Assembly (NCBI RefSeq): GCF_031755915.1
Contig: NC_083384.1
Location: forward strand, 25,313,001-25,377,000
DNA from: Ziziphus jujuba
Taxonomy: Eukaryota; Streptophyta; Magnoliopsida; Rosales; Rhamnaceae
Length of the DNA: 64,000 nt
Direction: 5' to 3'
The translations under genes were made by a program, and so were the position numbers. The notes under the pieces are model-generated. The model was not told the origin of the DNA, did not search any database, and saw only the letters and a program-made list of their open reading frames with translations. Shown here piece by piece: positions 11,662 through 23,657 of this stretch (its first letter is position 1; each line of letters begins with the position of its first letter).

Positions 11662-13220
11662 TTAAAGGGAAAGAGGGACAGCTCTCAATGGTTGAGCCAA
11701 TTCTAGCGAGATCCCAAACTTATCCTCCATATTCAAGTCCTCTGGTTCAGTTCCATTTTCAAGCTTCCACTCAAAGGAGTTGATAAGCGAACCCAGCATC
11801 AAATGCAACTTTCTTTATGCCAATGGCAATCCAGGACATATTCTTCGTCCCCCACCAAATGGAATAAGCTCAAAGCTTCTGCCTTTTACATCAATTTCTG
11901 ACCCCAAGAACCGCTCTGATTTGAATGAATTTGGGTCCTCCCAAGTGCTTGAATCCCTGCCGATTGCCATGCGTTCACAAAAATTTGAGCACTCTTTGGG
12001 ACAATGAAGTCTCGGATTTCTATATCCGCTTCGGCTTTACGAGGAAGCAACAATGGAACCGCTGGGTGCAACCGAAAGGTCTCTTTCACAATGGCTTGTA
12101 AGTATGGTAGGCGAGCGATGTCTGCTTCCTCAAATGGGTTTCGTTTTCCGACGATTTGCTCCAGTTCTCCTCTGGCTCTGGATAGAATCTGTGGTTTCCT
12201 CAGCAGCTCTGCCATTGCCCATTGAAATGTGGACGCAGTTGTATCCGTCCCAGCTACGAATAGAACCTGCTCGATACATTGCTTATGTGAGAAAATGGAA
12301 CACAGAGCAAAAGAAACAGCTATTGGCAAAGATGTATAAGAGTCTAGCAAATTGACCAGTAACAGATGCTGAATCTGGAATTTGTTGATCTCCTCGCTGT
12401 TTTCGTCTATGATATCCAGTAGTGTATCTAACACATCGTTCTTTCTAATAGAACCAGGAAATTTTCTAAACTGCAACCTCTCATTCATCATTCTATCCAA
12501 CACGTCTAATATCTTCCCAAAGTGAATTGTCATGCTCCGTCTTATGCCATGGGGGTCAATCTACCTAAGTAAAGGAAAATAGTCTCCCAAGTTTGGTTTC
12601 CCAGCCCCTTGCATGATTTTCATCGCAGACTCTCTGAACTCCGTAGCCATATCAGAACTTGGGTCCGTTAGATCAATAGAGAAAACAGCATTAGACATGA
12701 GGTTCACTGTTGTTGTGAAAGCTGCGCTGCCCATATCTACTGCTTCACCGGTTAAGCTGCTCTCTTGCACTTTTCTGTGTCTTAGATTCTGGTTGTTATC
12801 AAGTACCTTGGTGGAAAACGACTGGATGTTGCATATTTTCCGAAGGGTTCGCCAGAGGTTTGAAACAGGAATCCAAGGCAATGCGTTAATATCATGTTGT
12901 CTGATTGCATCCGGGATTGCTCGTTTGGAGAAGTTCTGGTCATGTGTTTGGAGGATCTATTTGGCCATGGCTGCTGAGGAAACCATTATGGTGGTTACCT
13001 GGCCAAGCTTCATGGTCATTAGAGGGCCATGAATTTTTGCAACCTCGGCCAGGGACATGTGGGGTTTGTCACCAAGTTGGTGAAGGTTTCCAATAATTGG
13101 TAATTGTTTTGGTCCCGGTGAAAGCTTTCTAGACCTTGTTTTTCCTCTTGTGATTGAACGGAGGGCTTGGACGAATATCCAGGTGAGGATTATACACAAT
13201 ATGCTGAGCAAAAACCCCAT
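11662..13220 (-). pseudogene. cytochrome P450 CYP76-like pseudogene
   Basis: The sequence is collinear with the intact P450 at 51583-53168. ATG is at 13220. The N-terminal anchor, the proline-rich hinge [16 protein letters not shown], the I-helix AGTDTTAS, the K-helix KETFRLHP and the haem region ([14 protein letters not shown]) are all still readable, with the single intron in the same place. Lesions: TAG at about 12958 after AMAK; a 7-codon in-frame deletion after KVQE; a TAG where the intact copy has Lys before IDPHGIRR (about 12560); a one-base deletion at about 11969 that shifts the frame after VNAW; and a TAA just after the haem-binding loop (about 11820). Family role: ER-bound monooxygenase. 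This copy cannot make an enzyme. Confidence 0.95.
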
Positions 13221-13781
13221 CTTTCTCTCTTATCTGCAACTCTGTGAACTCTTAGCTCTGAAAATGAAAAGAGAGCAAAATCTAGAGGAAACCTCACAGC
13301 GATTATGGAGAATGAACCATGATGAAGGACGTGCACACATTATTTGTTTTTATCTCTATATTTATTTTGAATTATCTTTTTCATTAGTTTGTATTTTGTT
13401 GACGAAAGATAAAAATAATAGGTTCATGTACAATTATTAGTTTGTGGAAAGTCGTGAATGATTTGATCATCAACTAGCTCCGCTTGTTCATTCATAACTA
13501 TTTTGTATATTAATTAATTAATTATTATTATTATTTTGAACAATAGAAGATCTCGTCGCAAAAATAAAAGAAGCACAAAACAAAAAGAAGATTTGATGTT
13601 TAAATTAAATAATTACAGGTTCCAGTACGTCATTCTTTAACCATTGCACACGAACTTACTCATTTAGAAGAGGGTCCTAGGTGGCTCTCCTTTTATCTTA
13701 GTGCTACATCTTAATAGTTCATTAAATTCCTAATAAAGTTGCATTTTTATTTTTTACATCAAAAATATTGGAAGGGTATAT
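13221..13781. other. upstream region of CYP76 pseudogene, no gene seen
   Basis: This would be the promoter side of the P450 pseudogene. It shows little similarity to the corresponding region of the intact copy beyond the first bases. It ends at the CACTA target site (TAT at 13779-13781). Confidence 0.5.
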
Positions 13782-14560
13782 CACTACTAAAAAAATGCCT
13801 TTTAACAACCATTAATTTGGTTGCAAAACATCCAATTTTGGTCGCCAGTGGCTTTTAGAGACCAAAAAACCGTGGTCACCACGTGGTCGCTTAAACGTCG
13901 TAACAGATTCTATTTAGTAGCTAATATATGTTGGTTGCTAAATCTGTTGAGGTTTTAGTGGCTAGTTTTTAAGGATTTTGTGACCATAAATTAGTCTTTA
14001 GAACGCCTTGAATATTAAAAAGGACACCAACTTTAAGCTTTTACCGACCAATTATAAAATATGAGCAACCAATATTTTGTCACTCAATGCTGTGTTGGTG
14101 ACTATTTATGGTCACTTTAAGCATATATTTTAGTCATAAAAACTTATAACTTCGTAACCAAAAAATGTTATAGGACCAATTATTAAAATATTCATGGCCA
14201 AAATTATGGTCACTAAAAACCCTATTCAATAACAAAATGTTCCAGTCATCAAAAGAGGTTTTGAACGGCCATGTAGTTGGTTGCAAAAATATGGTTTTAG
14301 CAGCAATGTGATTTGGTCGAAGAATTTAGTTTCAACGACTTATTATTTGGTCCTTAAATAGTGTTTGAGTGACACATTTTTGTAGTCACGAAAATTGTTG
14401 GTATAGTGGCTAGTTACAATTGGTGGCAAATTTTATTACTCTGTAACTATTATTTGGTCGTCGAGAAACCTTTCACTAACGAATGTTATGGTTAATAATA
14501 ATAATCACTGGCAATTTGAAATGCATTTTAATGACAAAAATATTAGTCACTGTATCCCTT
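13782..14560 (+). repeat. CACTA left terminus and subterminal repeats
   Basis: Terminal CACTAC is followed by many dispersed GGTCAC / GTGACC / GGTCGC motifs in both orientations (for example near 13840, 13873, 13980, 14107, 14208). In En/Spm such motifs bind the regulatory protein and help excision. That role is inferred here. Confidence 0.8.
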
Positions 14561-16214
14561 TTTCACTGTATACCAAAATAAAGGGCATTATCAATTACCA
14601 ATATTGGGTTTCTATAAACCTTTATTTTGGTATCAATTACCAATAGATTGGTAGTGAATTATGCTTATGAATGTTAATAAATATTAATAATATTGTATAA
14701 TTTCAATTATATGTTTAACCAAAAAGTATAAAACTGATTATATTATTATAAATTTCATTACATACATGAAATTGATATCACACTATATTTACATTGCAAA
14801 CACAAAATATTAAAGAAGAAAAAGCATCTGTATATGACATGAATAAAGCAAACAATATAATTTATACTTGTGAGATGCTACAATGTAATTTGAAAAGCAC
14901 GCACCAATATCCATGGTTATTGTAATCGTACCATAAACTGTATCAACGCATGTTTGTTGTAATCATACCATCTCATTCTTAAATATAAAAAAACATTAAA
15001 AAAAATTGAAGACAAAATACAAACGAAACAAATTAGAAACAAATTACTAATTGATTGATATATTGGGGAAAAAAAATGTGCATAACTGATTCAGCTCCAA
15101 TAGTATTCTATAATAAATATCCCTCACTTCCATTGAAATTCTCCAAGAACACTAAATGCATTTGTGAATATTTGACAAATAGAGGCAATAATAAAATTTA
15201 GGAAAAAAAAGACAAACTCTAAAAAATGCAATAATAATTTCACCGATAAAACATTTTTTATTAAGCTAATAACATTCATGATGGAGCATAAATTCACAAA
15301 TGAAAATACATGATTAATTTTCAATCAAAACAAACTCTACACAAATATACAAGTAATTCTCAATCTAAAAATTACTTGCACAAGGTAAAACATTGAAGGA
15401 AATAGAATCACTATTACTCTAAATATTATCATGAATTGGAATAAAAACAAATATACATATGTATATATATATATATATTTATTTATATTTTTACATATCT
15501 AATCCTCCTAATTCACTTTAAGAAATATCCTATTAGGATCATGTTCGGCACTGTAGATGTAATCAATTGCAACAAAAAAAAAAAAAAAAGAGTAGTCATT
15601 AGGTGCTTGTCCAAGGTGATAAGATGGTGCAATATATTTTATTATGATGACACCCCTATTTTAAAAAATAAAAGCATATTGGAATTGATGATGACATAAA
15701 AATAAAGAAATTATTAAGTGAGAATATAAATATAAGTAATTAATATATGCAAATAAACCACATTCAAAAGACAGCGTAGGTTATATTAACCTATAGTTAA
15801 AATGGAGCATGATCAGCATAAACATGAATATAAATCATTACACAAATACAACAGTATGATGAAGAGGAATCATTACATAAATACAACAGTACAAGTAATT
15901 AGTATATGCAAAGTGAAGGAACTTCCTAATATGTCCAAGGTGATAACATGGTGCATTATAATCATATTGTGATACAATTTTAAAGAATAAGAGTATATGT
16001 AAAGTGATGACAATAAAAACAAAAACGAATTATTAGCTGACAATATGAACATTCTGGACTTAATATATATATATATATATATGCTAGTAAGCTATATTAA
16101 AAAAGCAACATATAGTTATATTAAATTAGTTTGAAATGGAACATAATCATCTTTAACATGAACAGAAATCATTACATAGGAAACTGAAAAAAGGAAAAAA
16201 ATATATATAGTTAT
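14561..16214. other. CACTA 3' non-coding region
   Basis: AT-rich sequence between the left subterminal repeats and the end of the TNP2 gene. It includes a direct repeat of TATCAATTACCAATA-like sequence at about 14588-14650 and (TA)n runs near 15465 and 16065. No coding potential is supported. Confidence 0.6.
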
Positions 16215-19200
16215 TTATGCAAATGAGTCAGTATCCTCACCGGTTTCACCATTACTTAACAACTCATCTTCACTATCATTGTCGGTTTCCTCATTGTACT
16301 CCCCATTATCTTCTTTCTCTGTGCCAGTATCTGCATCTTCATAATCTTCACTCTCTACACCACTATCTGCATCTTCAAAATCTCCACTCTCTGCCTCACT
16401 ATCTGCATCTTCATAGTTTGTTGCACTCTTCAAATTAATTTCTATTGGGTCAATATCTTCACAATTAAGATGTTCAATATCAATTTATTCAAATAAATTT
16501 TGAATGTCCATTGAATCATTTTCTTGATAAGCATCCAACTCATAAACTTCAAATGAATCACCATGATCATCACCTTCATCTAATCGGTCTGGAAAAGCCC
16601 ACCGATGACGGTGATGCACCTTTCGAACCACTTTCCAATGTTGACCCATCTCGTAATCATCCACATAAAACACTTGTTTAGCTTGTGAGGCAAGGACAAA
16701 AGGGTCGTTCTTATACCAATATGAAGTGACATTAATGCTTGTGATTTGAAACTCTGTGATCATCTTTTTCTTTTTCACATTTGTGTCAAACCATGCACAT
16801 CTAAAAAGTACAACAGAGTGTTTAGACCTATAGTCTAACACAAGAATGTCTTCTATTACCCCATAAAAGTCACAAGATTCACCATCATGATCACCTACAA
16901 CCCAAATTCCACAATTTTGAGTGACACGCCTATCATCACGAACTTTTGTGTGATATCGAACCCCATTTACTACACATCCACTATATGATCTTATTCCATA
17001 ATCAGGACCACATGCTAATGAGTACAACTCATCAGTTACCATTGGATATTTACATCTACTGAAATATTTTATCTGTGAAAATGTAATTTTAATTAATTAA
17101 CAATACTTACATATCAAGCTGGAATTTTACCTTTTATAACTAAAAAATACATACCCTTTGTTCAAACCATTGTGGAAATTCCTTTTCTTGTACCTGCAGA
17201 ATACTTGTGACACCCCTGTTTTGCAATAGTTTGGTGTGCTCACTGCAAAAATGTAATTTAATTAGAAGTATGGATTTATAATTTGCTTATTTTGAACCTC
17301 AACTAATAATATATAAGTTTTGGTTCTTACTCAAAATATGGCTGCAACTCACAGCAATTGTAAAGGATGTACCAATGAGCTTTTTTATAATCATCATCTT
17401 TCAGTTCAACAAATTGAGGTTTCCCCAACAAGTTCACAGGTTGAGTGAATACTGACAAAGTCGAAGCAATCTGATTCTCACCATCTTTATTACGTTCTGG
17501 CCGATTGAATCGAGTTTCAATACCATGAAGGTACATTGAACAATAAGTTAATGCCTCATTGACAACATAACCCTCTGCTATTGAACCTTCTGGATGAGCT
17601 TTATTTCTCACATATTTTTTCAATGTTCCCAAAGCTCTAATAATGAATGAAAAATATCATAAAAATAAAAAAAAGTAAAAAAATTAAAAAATTAAAAGAA
17701 CGTAAATTGATTGATCAACTTTAATAACCAAAGGCTTTACCTTTCAAAAGGATACATCCAATGAGTATGTACTGGTCCTGCCATTTTTGCCTCATATGGT
17801 AGGTGAACTGCTAGATGAACCATGATATCAAAAAAGGCTGGAGGGAATATTCTTTCCAATTTACACAATGTAAGTATTATCCCCTCTTGTAACATATCCA
17901 AGTCTGAAACAGATAGAGTTCGTGCACAAAGTTTTTGGAAGAACATGCACATTTCAATAATTGTTCCACAAACCTCTTTCTTAATGTAAGGTCTTATACC
18001 CACAGGAAAAAGTTGTTACAAAAGAACATGACTATCATGAGTTTTCAAACCTGATATCTTACCATCCTTAATGTTCACATTCTTTGAAATATTAGCAGCA
18101 TAGCCATCTGGAAATTTGACAGACTTCAAAAACTTACAAAACTCATGTTTTTCATCCCTTGTTAATGAAAAACATGCCAAAGGTTTCAAAACTTTACCGC
18201 CAGTTTCTTGTGAATGCAATTCTTTTCGAATATTCAGATCCTTTAAATCCATACGTGCCTTGTCAGTATCCTTCGACTTACCTTTGATGTCCAACATTGT
18301 TCCAACTATATTATCACAAATGTTTTTCTCAATATGCATCACATCCAAATTGTGCCGAAATTTCAATTTAGACCAATATTCTAGTTCAAAAAATATGCTT
18401 TTCCTTGTCCAATTTAATTCACAGGCAGCACATTTTCTCTTTTTATCCACATTGTTAGGATGTTTTCCCGGTCTGCTCTCAATTGTCCTATCTAACTGTT
18501 GTAATATTTCAGCTCCTGAAAACTGCCTTGGAGCTAAAATTCGTTCAGGCTTTCCATCATATTGTCGATTATTTCTCCATGCATGATTTATGGATAAATA
18601 TCGACGATGTCCCATGTAACAAATCTTACTTCTTAAAGCTTGGAAAGAAGTATCTTCATTACAAGTCGGACATGCTTTGTATCCTTTGGTACTCCATCCA
18701 GAAAGTGTTCCATATGCTGGAAAGTCATGTATTGTCCACAACACTGCTGCATGCATTGTAAACCTCTCCTTTTTAGAGATGTCATAAGTGGTGACGCCAT
18801 TTGTCCATAGATCTTTCAATTCATCAATCATAGGCTGTAAGTACACATCAATGTCTTTTTCAGGTGCCATTGGGCCTGGTATTAATAGTGACATCATCGA
18901 AAAAGTCTCTTTCATGCACTTCCAAGGTGGCAGGTTATAAGGCACTAACATCACTGGCCACATGCTATACGAAGTACTCATGTTACTAAAAGGATTAAAT
19001 CCATCAGTGGCAGCACCTAGCCGGACATTACGAGGATCCATAGCAAATATCGGATATTGTTCATCAAAGTGCTTCCATGCTTCTCCATCTGCTGGATGCC
19101 TCAATACTCCATTTGTGTTAGGACGCTTCTCTTTGTGCCATCTCATATCAATAGTAGTATGGCGAGATGTAAATAATCTTTGCAATCTTGGAGTGATAGG

Positions 19201-19990
19201 AAAATATCGAAGCACCTTTTGAGGGATCCTTTTCCCCTCAGTACCTTGAAATTTGTATCTCAGTTCAGCACATATTGGACATTTATCCAATTCAGCTGAT
19301 TCTTTCCAAAACAATGCACAATCCCATTTACAAGCATGAATCGTTTCATATCCTAATCCAAGTGCATGAAGTGTACATTTTGCCTTGTAGTAAGACTTTG
19401 GCAATTTAGTACCTTCTGGAAGTGCTTCCTTGAGAAGTTCAAGCAACATACTAAATGACTTGTTACTCCAATGGTTTAAAGCTTTTATATGCATTAACCT
19501 GACGAAAAAAGTCAATGCAGAGAACTTTGTACACCCTGGATATAACTTGCTTTCAACTTCAGCAAATAATCCTGAAAATTCTTTATTTCTATGATCTTGA
19601 TCTCCAATGTGACCTTCATATGCATCTACATCAATATCCATGTCACCTGCAGCATCTTGCAATGCTACCCTGATATCATCATTATCATCTTCTTCCCTAT
19701 CATGTTCAACAGCTTCATCATCTTCCTCAAAACCCATTTCAATACCTTGAAAATTCAATGCCTCTCCATGATAAATCCAATTGTGATAATCTGGTGAAAA
19801 TCCTTTCACCCATAAATGTCGTTCAACTACACTTATATCTTGGAAATACACATTCCGACAATATCGACAAGGACATCTAGTCCTATTATCTTCATCTAAA
19901 TGATGTTTAGCCAATTCAATAAATGATTTAACACCATTTGTGTATTCATCTGACAGCTTATCATGACACCATATCCATTTTTTTTTCCAT
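16215..19990 (-). pseudogene. TNP2: CACTA transposase, TNP2 type, two nonsense codons
   Basis: Family role: catalytic transposase of En/Spm elements. The largest exon (about 19990-17741) holds a Transpos_assoc-like N-terminus (WIWCHDKLSDEY, RCPCRYCRN), the transposase_21 core (ALGLGYETIHACKWDCALFW, LGAATDGFNPF, FSGWSTKGYKACPTC-like, HNLDVMHIEKNICDN) and the start of DUF4218. Further exons are 17636-17331 and 17242-17155. The last exon, from 17072, carries DUF4216 (DELYSLACGPDYG, NGVRYHT, FRCAWFD) and an acidic tail to 16215. All three introns fit GT-AG. Lesions: TAA at 18016-18018 where Gln is usual in this motif, TAA at 16485-16487 before the acidic tail, and one extra A in a 9-A run (19978-19986) that puts the likely ATG at 19990 out of frame. 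Confidence 0.92.
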
Positions 19991-20109
19991 AACTTCCTAG
20001 AAGAAACCAATAGTATAGTTATAAGGATATAATATATCAAGCACTTAAAATAACTTAACTTGTACAATATTGAAGCTAAAATGGGTTTAAGTGTCTCAAT
20101 ACACAGCAA

Positions 20110-21129
20110 GATAGCATTAAAGGATAGGAAATTAAAAGAATAATAAACTAGTTAACTAGCAAAAGGAGAACAGATATTGCAATATTCATATACTCAAAGA
20201 CATGAAATGGTCTATTTAAAAAAAAAAAACAACAAAAAGAACAATGATAGGTATACTAAGCATTATTCATTCCACTAATATTTGTTTTTGGAGTATATTC
20301 ATAGCCATCTAGAATTAACATTGATAATCAACTTCACTTTATCATAATAAAGATAAAACTTCAATGACCTTGTGTCCAATGTGTTTTCTTATAGCATGAT
20401 CCTTTTTAAAGGTGACAGCAAGGTAGTGGATGCACAATGTCAGGAGCTGCTAATATATATTTATGTATCACATAAAAATTATATGTATGTAAATATACTT
20501 TATTGAAAAAAATAAGAATAGAAATTTCCAGCTTACTAGGCATTAAGTTATGGATAAACTGTGTGATATAGAGTTATCTTGTAACATAATATTTTAAATA
20601 GAATGTGGACAATGTTATTATGTTTCTATGATGACTTGGTTTACAAGCTGATTTGGAGTTTGGCAAGTATCCCTACATTTGGTTATTTCAATTGCTCTGC
20701 CACATGATTTTTGGGCTCAAGTTCGTGTAGATGCACTACTTTTATTGTTTTTGCCAAAATAATGAATTAGTTTTTTCAATCTTATTGGAGGGTAAGTCAA
20801 ATGGAAAAAACCACCTCATCCACAAACAACCAAACCATAATTCCAGGAAATGACATATAATTACGCTTAGAAATTATGAAAACCAAATAGGATATGGAAA
20901 TGTAATTTGTATAAGTCATAGGAACTAAAAGTATTCACCTAATCCTATATATGCTGCAATAAGCTGTAAGTTGTTCCAACAAAGAATGCAGGTTACATAT
21001 ATTTGTTTTCCTATTGACTCATCATGTAGTTTGGTATGAACCTAAAAACAAAAATCTGATATATTTTTCAATTTTTACAGTACTAGAACTCTGTCATTTA
21101 CATAAAGACACCACAAACTCAGAAAGAAA
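20110..21129. other. probable 5' intron of the TNP2 gene, no coding signal
   Basis: AT-rich sequence between the TNP2 coding start and the leader-like segment at 21130-21582. No domain or long frame. Confidence 0.45.
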
Positions 21130-21582
21130 ATGTCTCTTACCAAGAATGCCTTCCTTAGGTCATGAAGAACCTTTTCCCTCTCGGCTCATCACATCCAACT
21201 GAAAATCCAACCAGCTCCTCAATCCAGTTGCTTTTGTTTGATATGTATACACCCCAATCATTCACGTATACCTTACAAGCTGAGCAAAAATACATATGAA
21301 GAATGACTTCTTCAATCAGCCAAAATTCTGGAATTGGACGAAATTTGATAGGTGGTAGTAGAGGTAATAAGCTGTATTTTGAAATGAAGAAAACAAAACT
21401 GAGAGAGAGGTTGAGAGTGTTACCGGTCGAAATGGACACACAGAGGGGTGGACTCCTATCACACAAAATGTTTCAAATGGGGATTTGCTTTTGCTAAAAC
21501 GTAAACATAAGGGATAGATTGGGATTTTAGCAAAATGAAATAAATGGGAAATATGGAAAAAGGCGGCAAAACTTCCCACCAA
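21130..21582 (-). other. leader-exon-like segment upstream of TNP2
   Basis: The minus strand shows ATTCTTG followed by GTAAGAGACA, a good splice donor, at about 21135-21146. The sequence further right (CAGCTCCTCAATCCAGTTG and nearby, plus strand) resembles the segment at 26975-27340 upstream of the other transposase gene. I infer that both are non-coding first exons with promoters. Frames are present but match nothing. Confidence 0.45.
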
Positions 21583-23657
21583 AGTAGAAATTCATATTTG
21601 GGTTTCACTTTCCAATATAAATTTCCGTTTACTTTCTCTATTTTGCTTTCTTTTCTTTCTTTTCCTCTTTTTTTCTTCTGTCCAAATCATATGAACCTAA
21701 GAATTAACCATATAAAAATTTAATATTCATATGACAAATATTGTAATATACATTTTCTATAAAACAATGTCCATATATATATATATATATTAAATAACAA
21801 TGAAAGCTATATGTATGGAAAGTGAAAAATGTATTTTGTCCATCTTAATTAATCAAGTGTAAATTATTAGGAAACATATTTATAATGTGGTTAAGTATCA
21901 GAAATGTATATGTGCATTTGCAATTATTTTATATCATGATCATGAGTTTGAATTTAAACACTAATGATAATATATATATATATATAAATGTACAAGTATC
22001 TTTGTAGATTAGTATGTAAATAACATCTTTCTTTGTATGACAAAAACTATAGTAACATAACAAATGTTCATTGAGAAATCAAAGAAGGATCAAAATCATA
22101 ATAATTAAACACATATTTTATATATAATTATACGGCGACATATAGTATCTCAAATAAATTGCGGACTATATATATGTATGGGGTCGTGTTCTATCAAAAA
22201 TATTTGACAAATATGTTTGACAAATCGCACTAGCAATTGCAGGATCATTCAATAGTTGAAAATTGATATATTTTAAATATATTATAATTTTGAAAAAGAA
22301 TTATTTTTATTATCTATTTTAATAAAAATAAGCGATTATTTACCATTAGCTAATAACAGTTAAGGATCGCTAATATGTGTCAAACCCCTAATTTGTACAC
22401 AGTACATTCCCCTATATACATATAGTTACTTATAAAAACTATGCTATAATACATCTAAGCCCTTAAGATTTGTAATAAGGTTTGTTATAATTTGATGTTA
22501 GAAAAATACACTAAGACCATGAATGTTAGACGTTTTCCATCAAACTATTTGTACAATATATCAAAATATCTTCCAACAACTTATAAATATAAATTTCACA
22601 ATTAATCATTAAGGGAGTAAGAATTTGTAAATTTTATAATTAATTATTAAAATAAAAAATATATAATCGTAAATAATTATTACGTTATGTCGGTAATAAT
22701 CGTGGCACTAATTTGCGAAAACAAAAAAATGATAAGAATATTAAGTAAAACAAAAAGATTTGACAAATAATAATCAATTACATTAAAAGTGTTTTTCCTG
22801 GCATAGAACCAATTATTAATTTACAACACGTTTATTATAAATTCATAGTCAAAAGTTAAGCATTCATTGAGGCACAAAATATATATACATATATATATGT
22901 GTACACATATAATTTTGCATGTGAACAGTTAAAAATACATTAAAAATTAAAAATAAGTTACTTCAAAAATAAGTATAACATTAAAGTTAGTGAAAAAAAC
23001 AAAAAAAAAAAAAAATCGAACTAGTGCAAAATAAAGAAAATGCAGCTTGCCTCCTCTCGAGTTTAAACAACATTAATATAAACAAGCTTTTTTTTTTTTG
23101 TCTCATTATGTTTATTCTTGTTATTGAGAACAATAAAATGTAAAAAAAATAATAATAACAGAAAAACAAAATTAAAATCATGTAGGGGAGAGATGGAATC
23201 CCACAAACTATTTTTCATTTTGCATTTTTTATCCTTAATTTAATTATTTAAGTTTGCATTTTTGTCCTCAAGTTCGTTTAACCTCCTAAACTTTTAAAAC
23301 ATTGCAGTTAAATGTCATTCTACCATGGAGAGGGCATAGTATCGAATTCAATCAAAATCCATGTCATAATTATAGGATTATAAAGTAGTGTCCTTGCCTA
23401 CACATAATTGTCATTGCATACATTTATATACTTACACTACAAACAGAAAGTAGTGTATCAAAAGGACTGTAAGCTGAGCACTTGTGCCTGTACATGCTTT
23501 GCAAAAGGACTTGTGATTGCAAATGTCTATAACCATGCATAGTGCCAAAAATTCACCTGTGAATGCAAATATTTTGCATTCTAACTATGTACACTATCAA
23601 AAAACTATGTATAGGTGAATTTTAATGCTATGCATATCACAAGCAGAAACCATAACA
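21583..23657. other. CACTA internal spacer between the two transposase genes
   Basis: AT-rich and low complexity, with several (TA)n stretches (near 21777, 21970, 22880) and poly-A/T. It would contain the TNP2 promoter and the 3' end of the upstream gene. No coding region seen. Confidence 0.55.

Noticed and set aside
18116..18586. Plus-strand frames across the TNP2 region
   Set aside because: They are shadows of the transposase coding strand, with no domain of their own.
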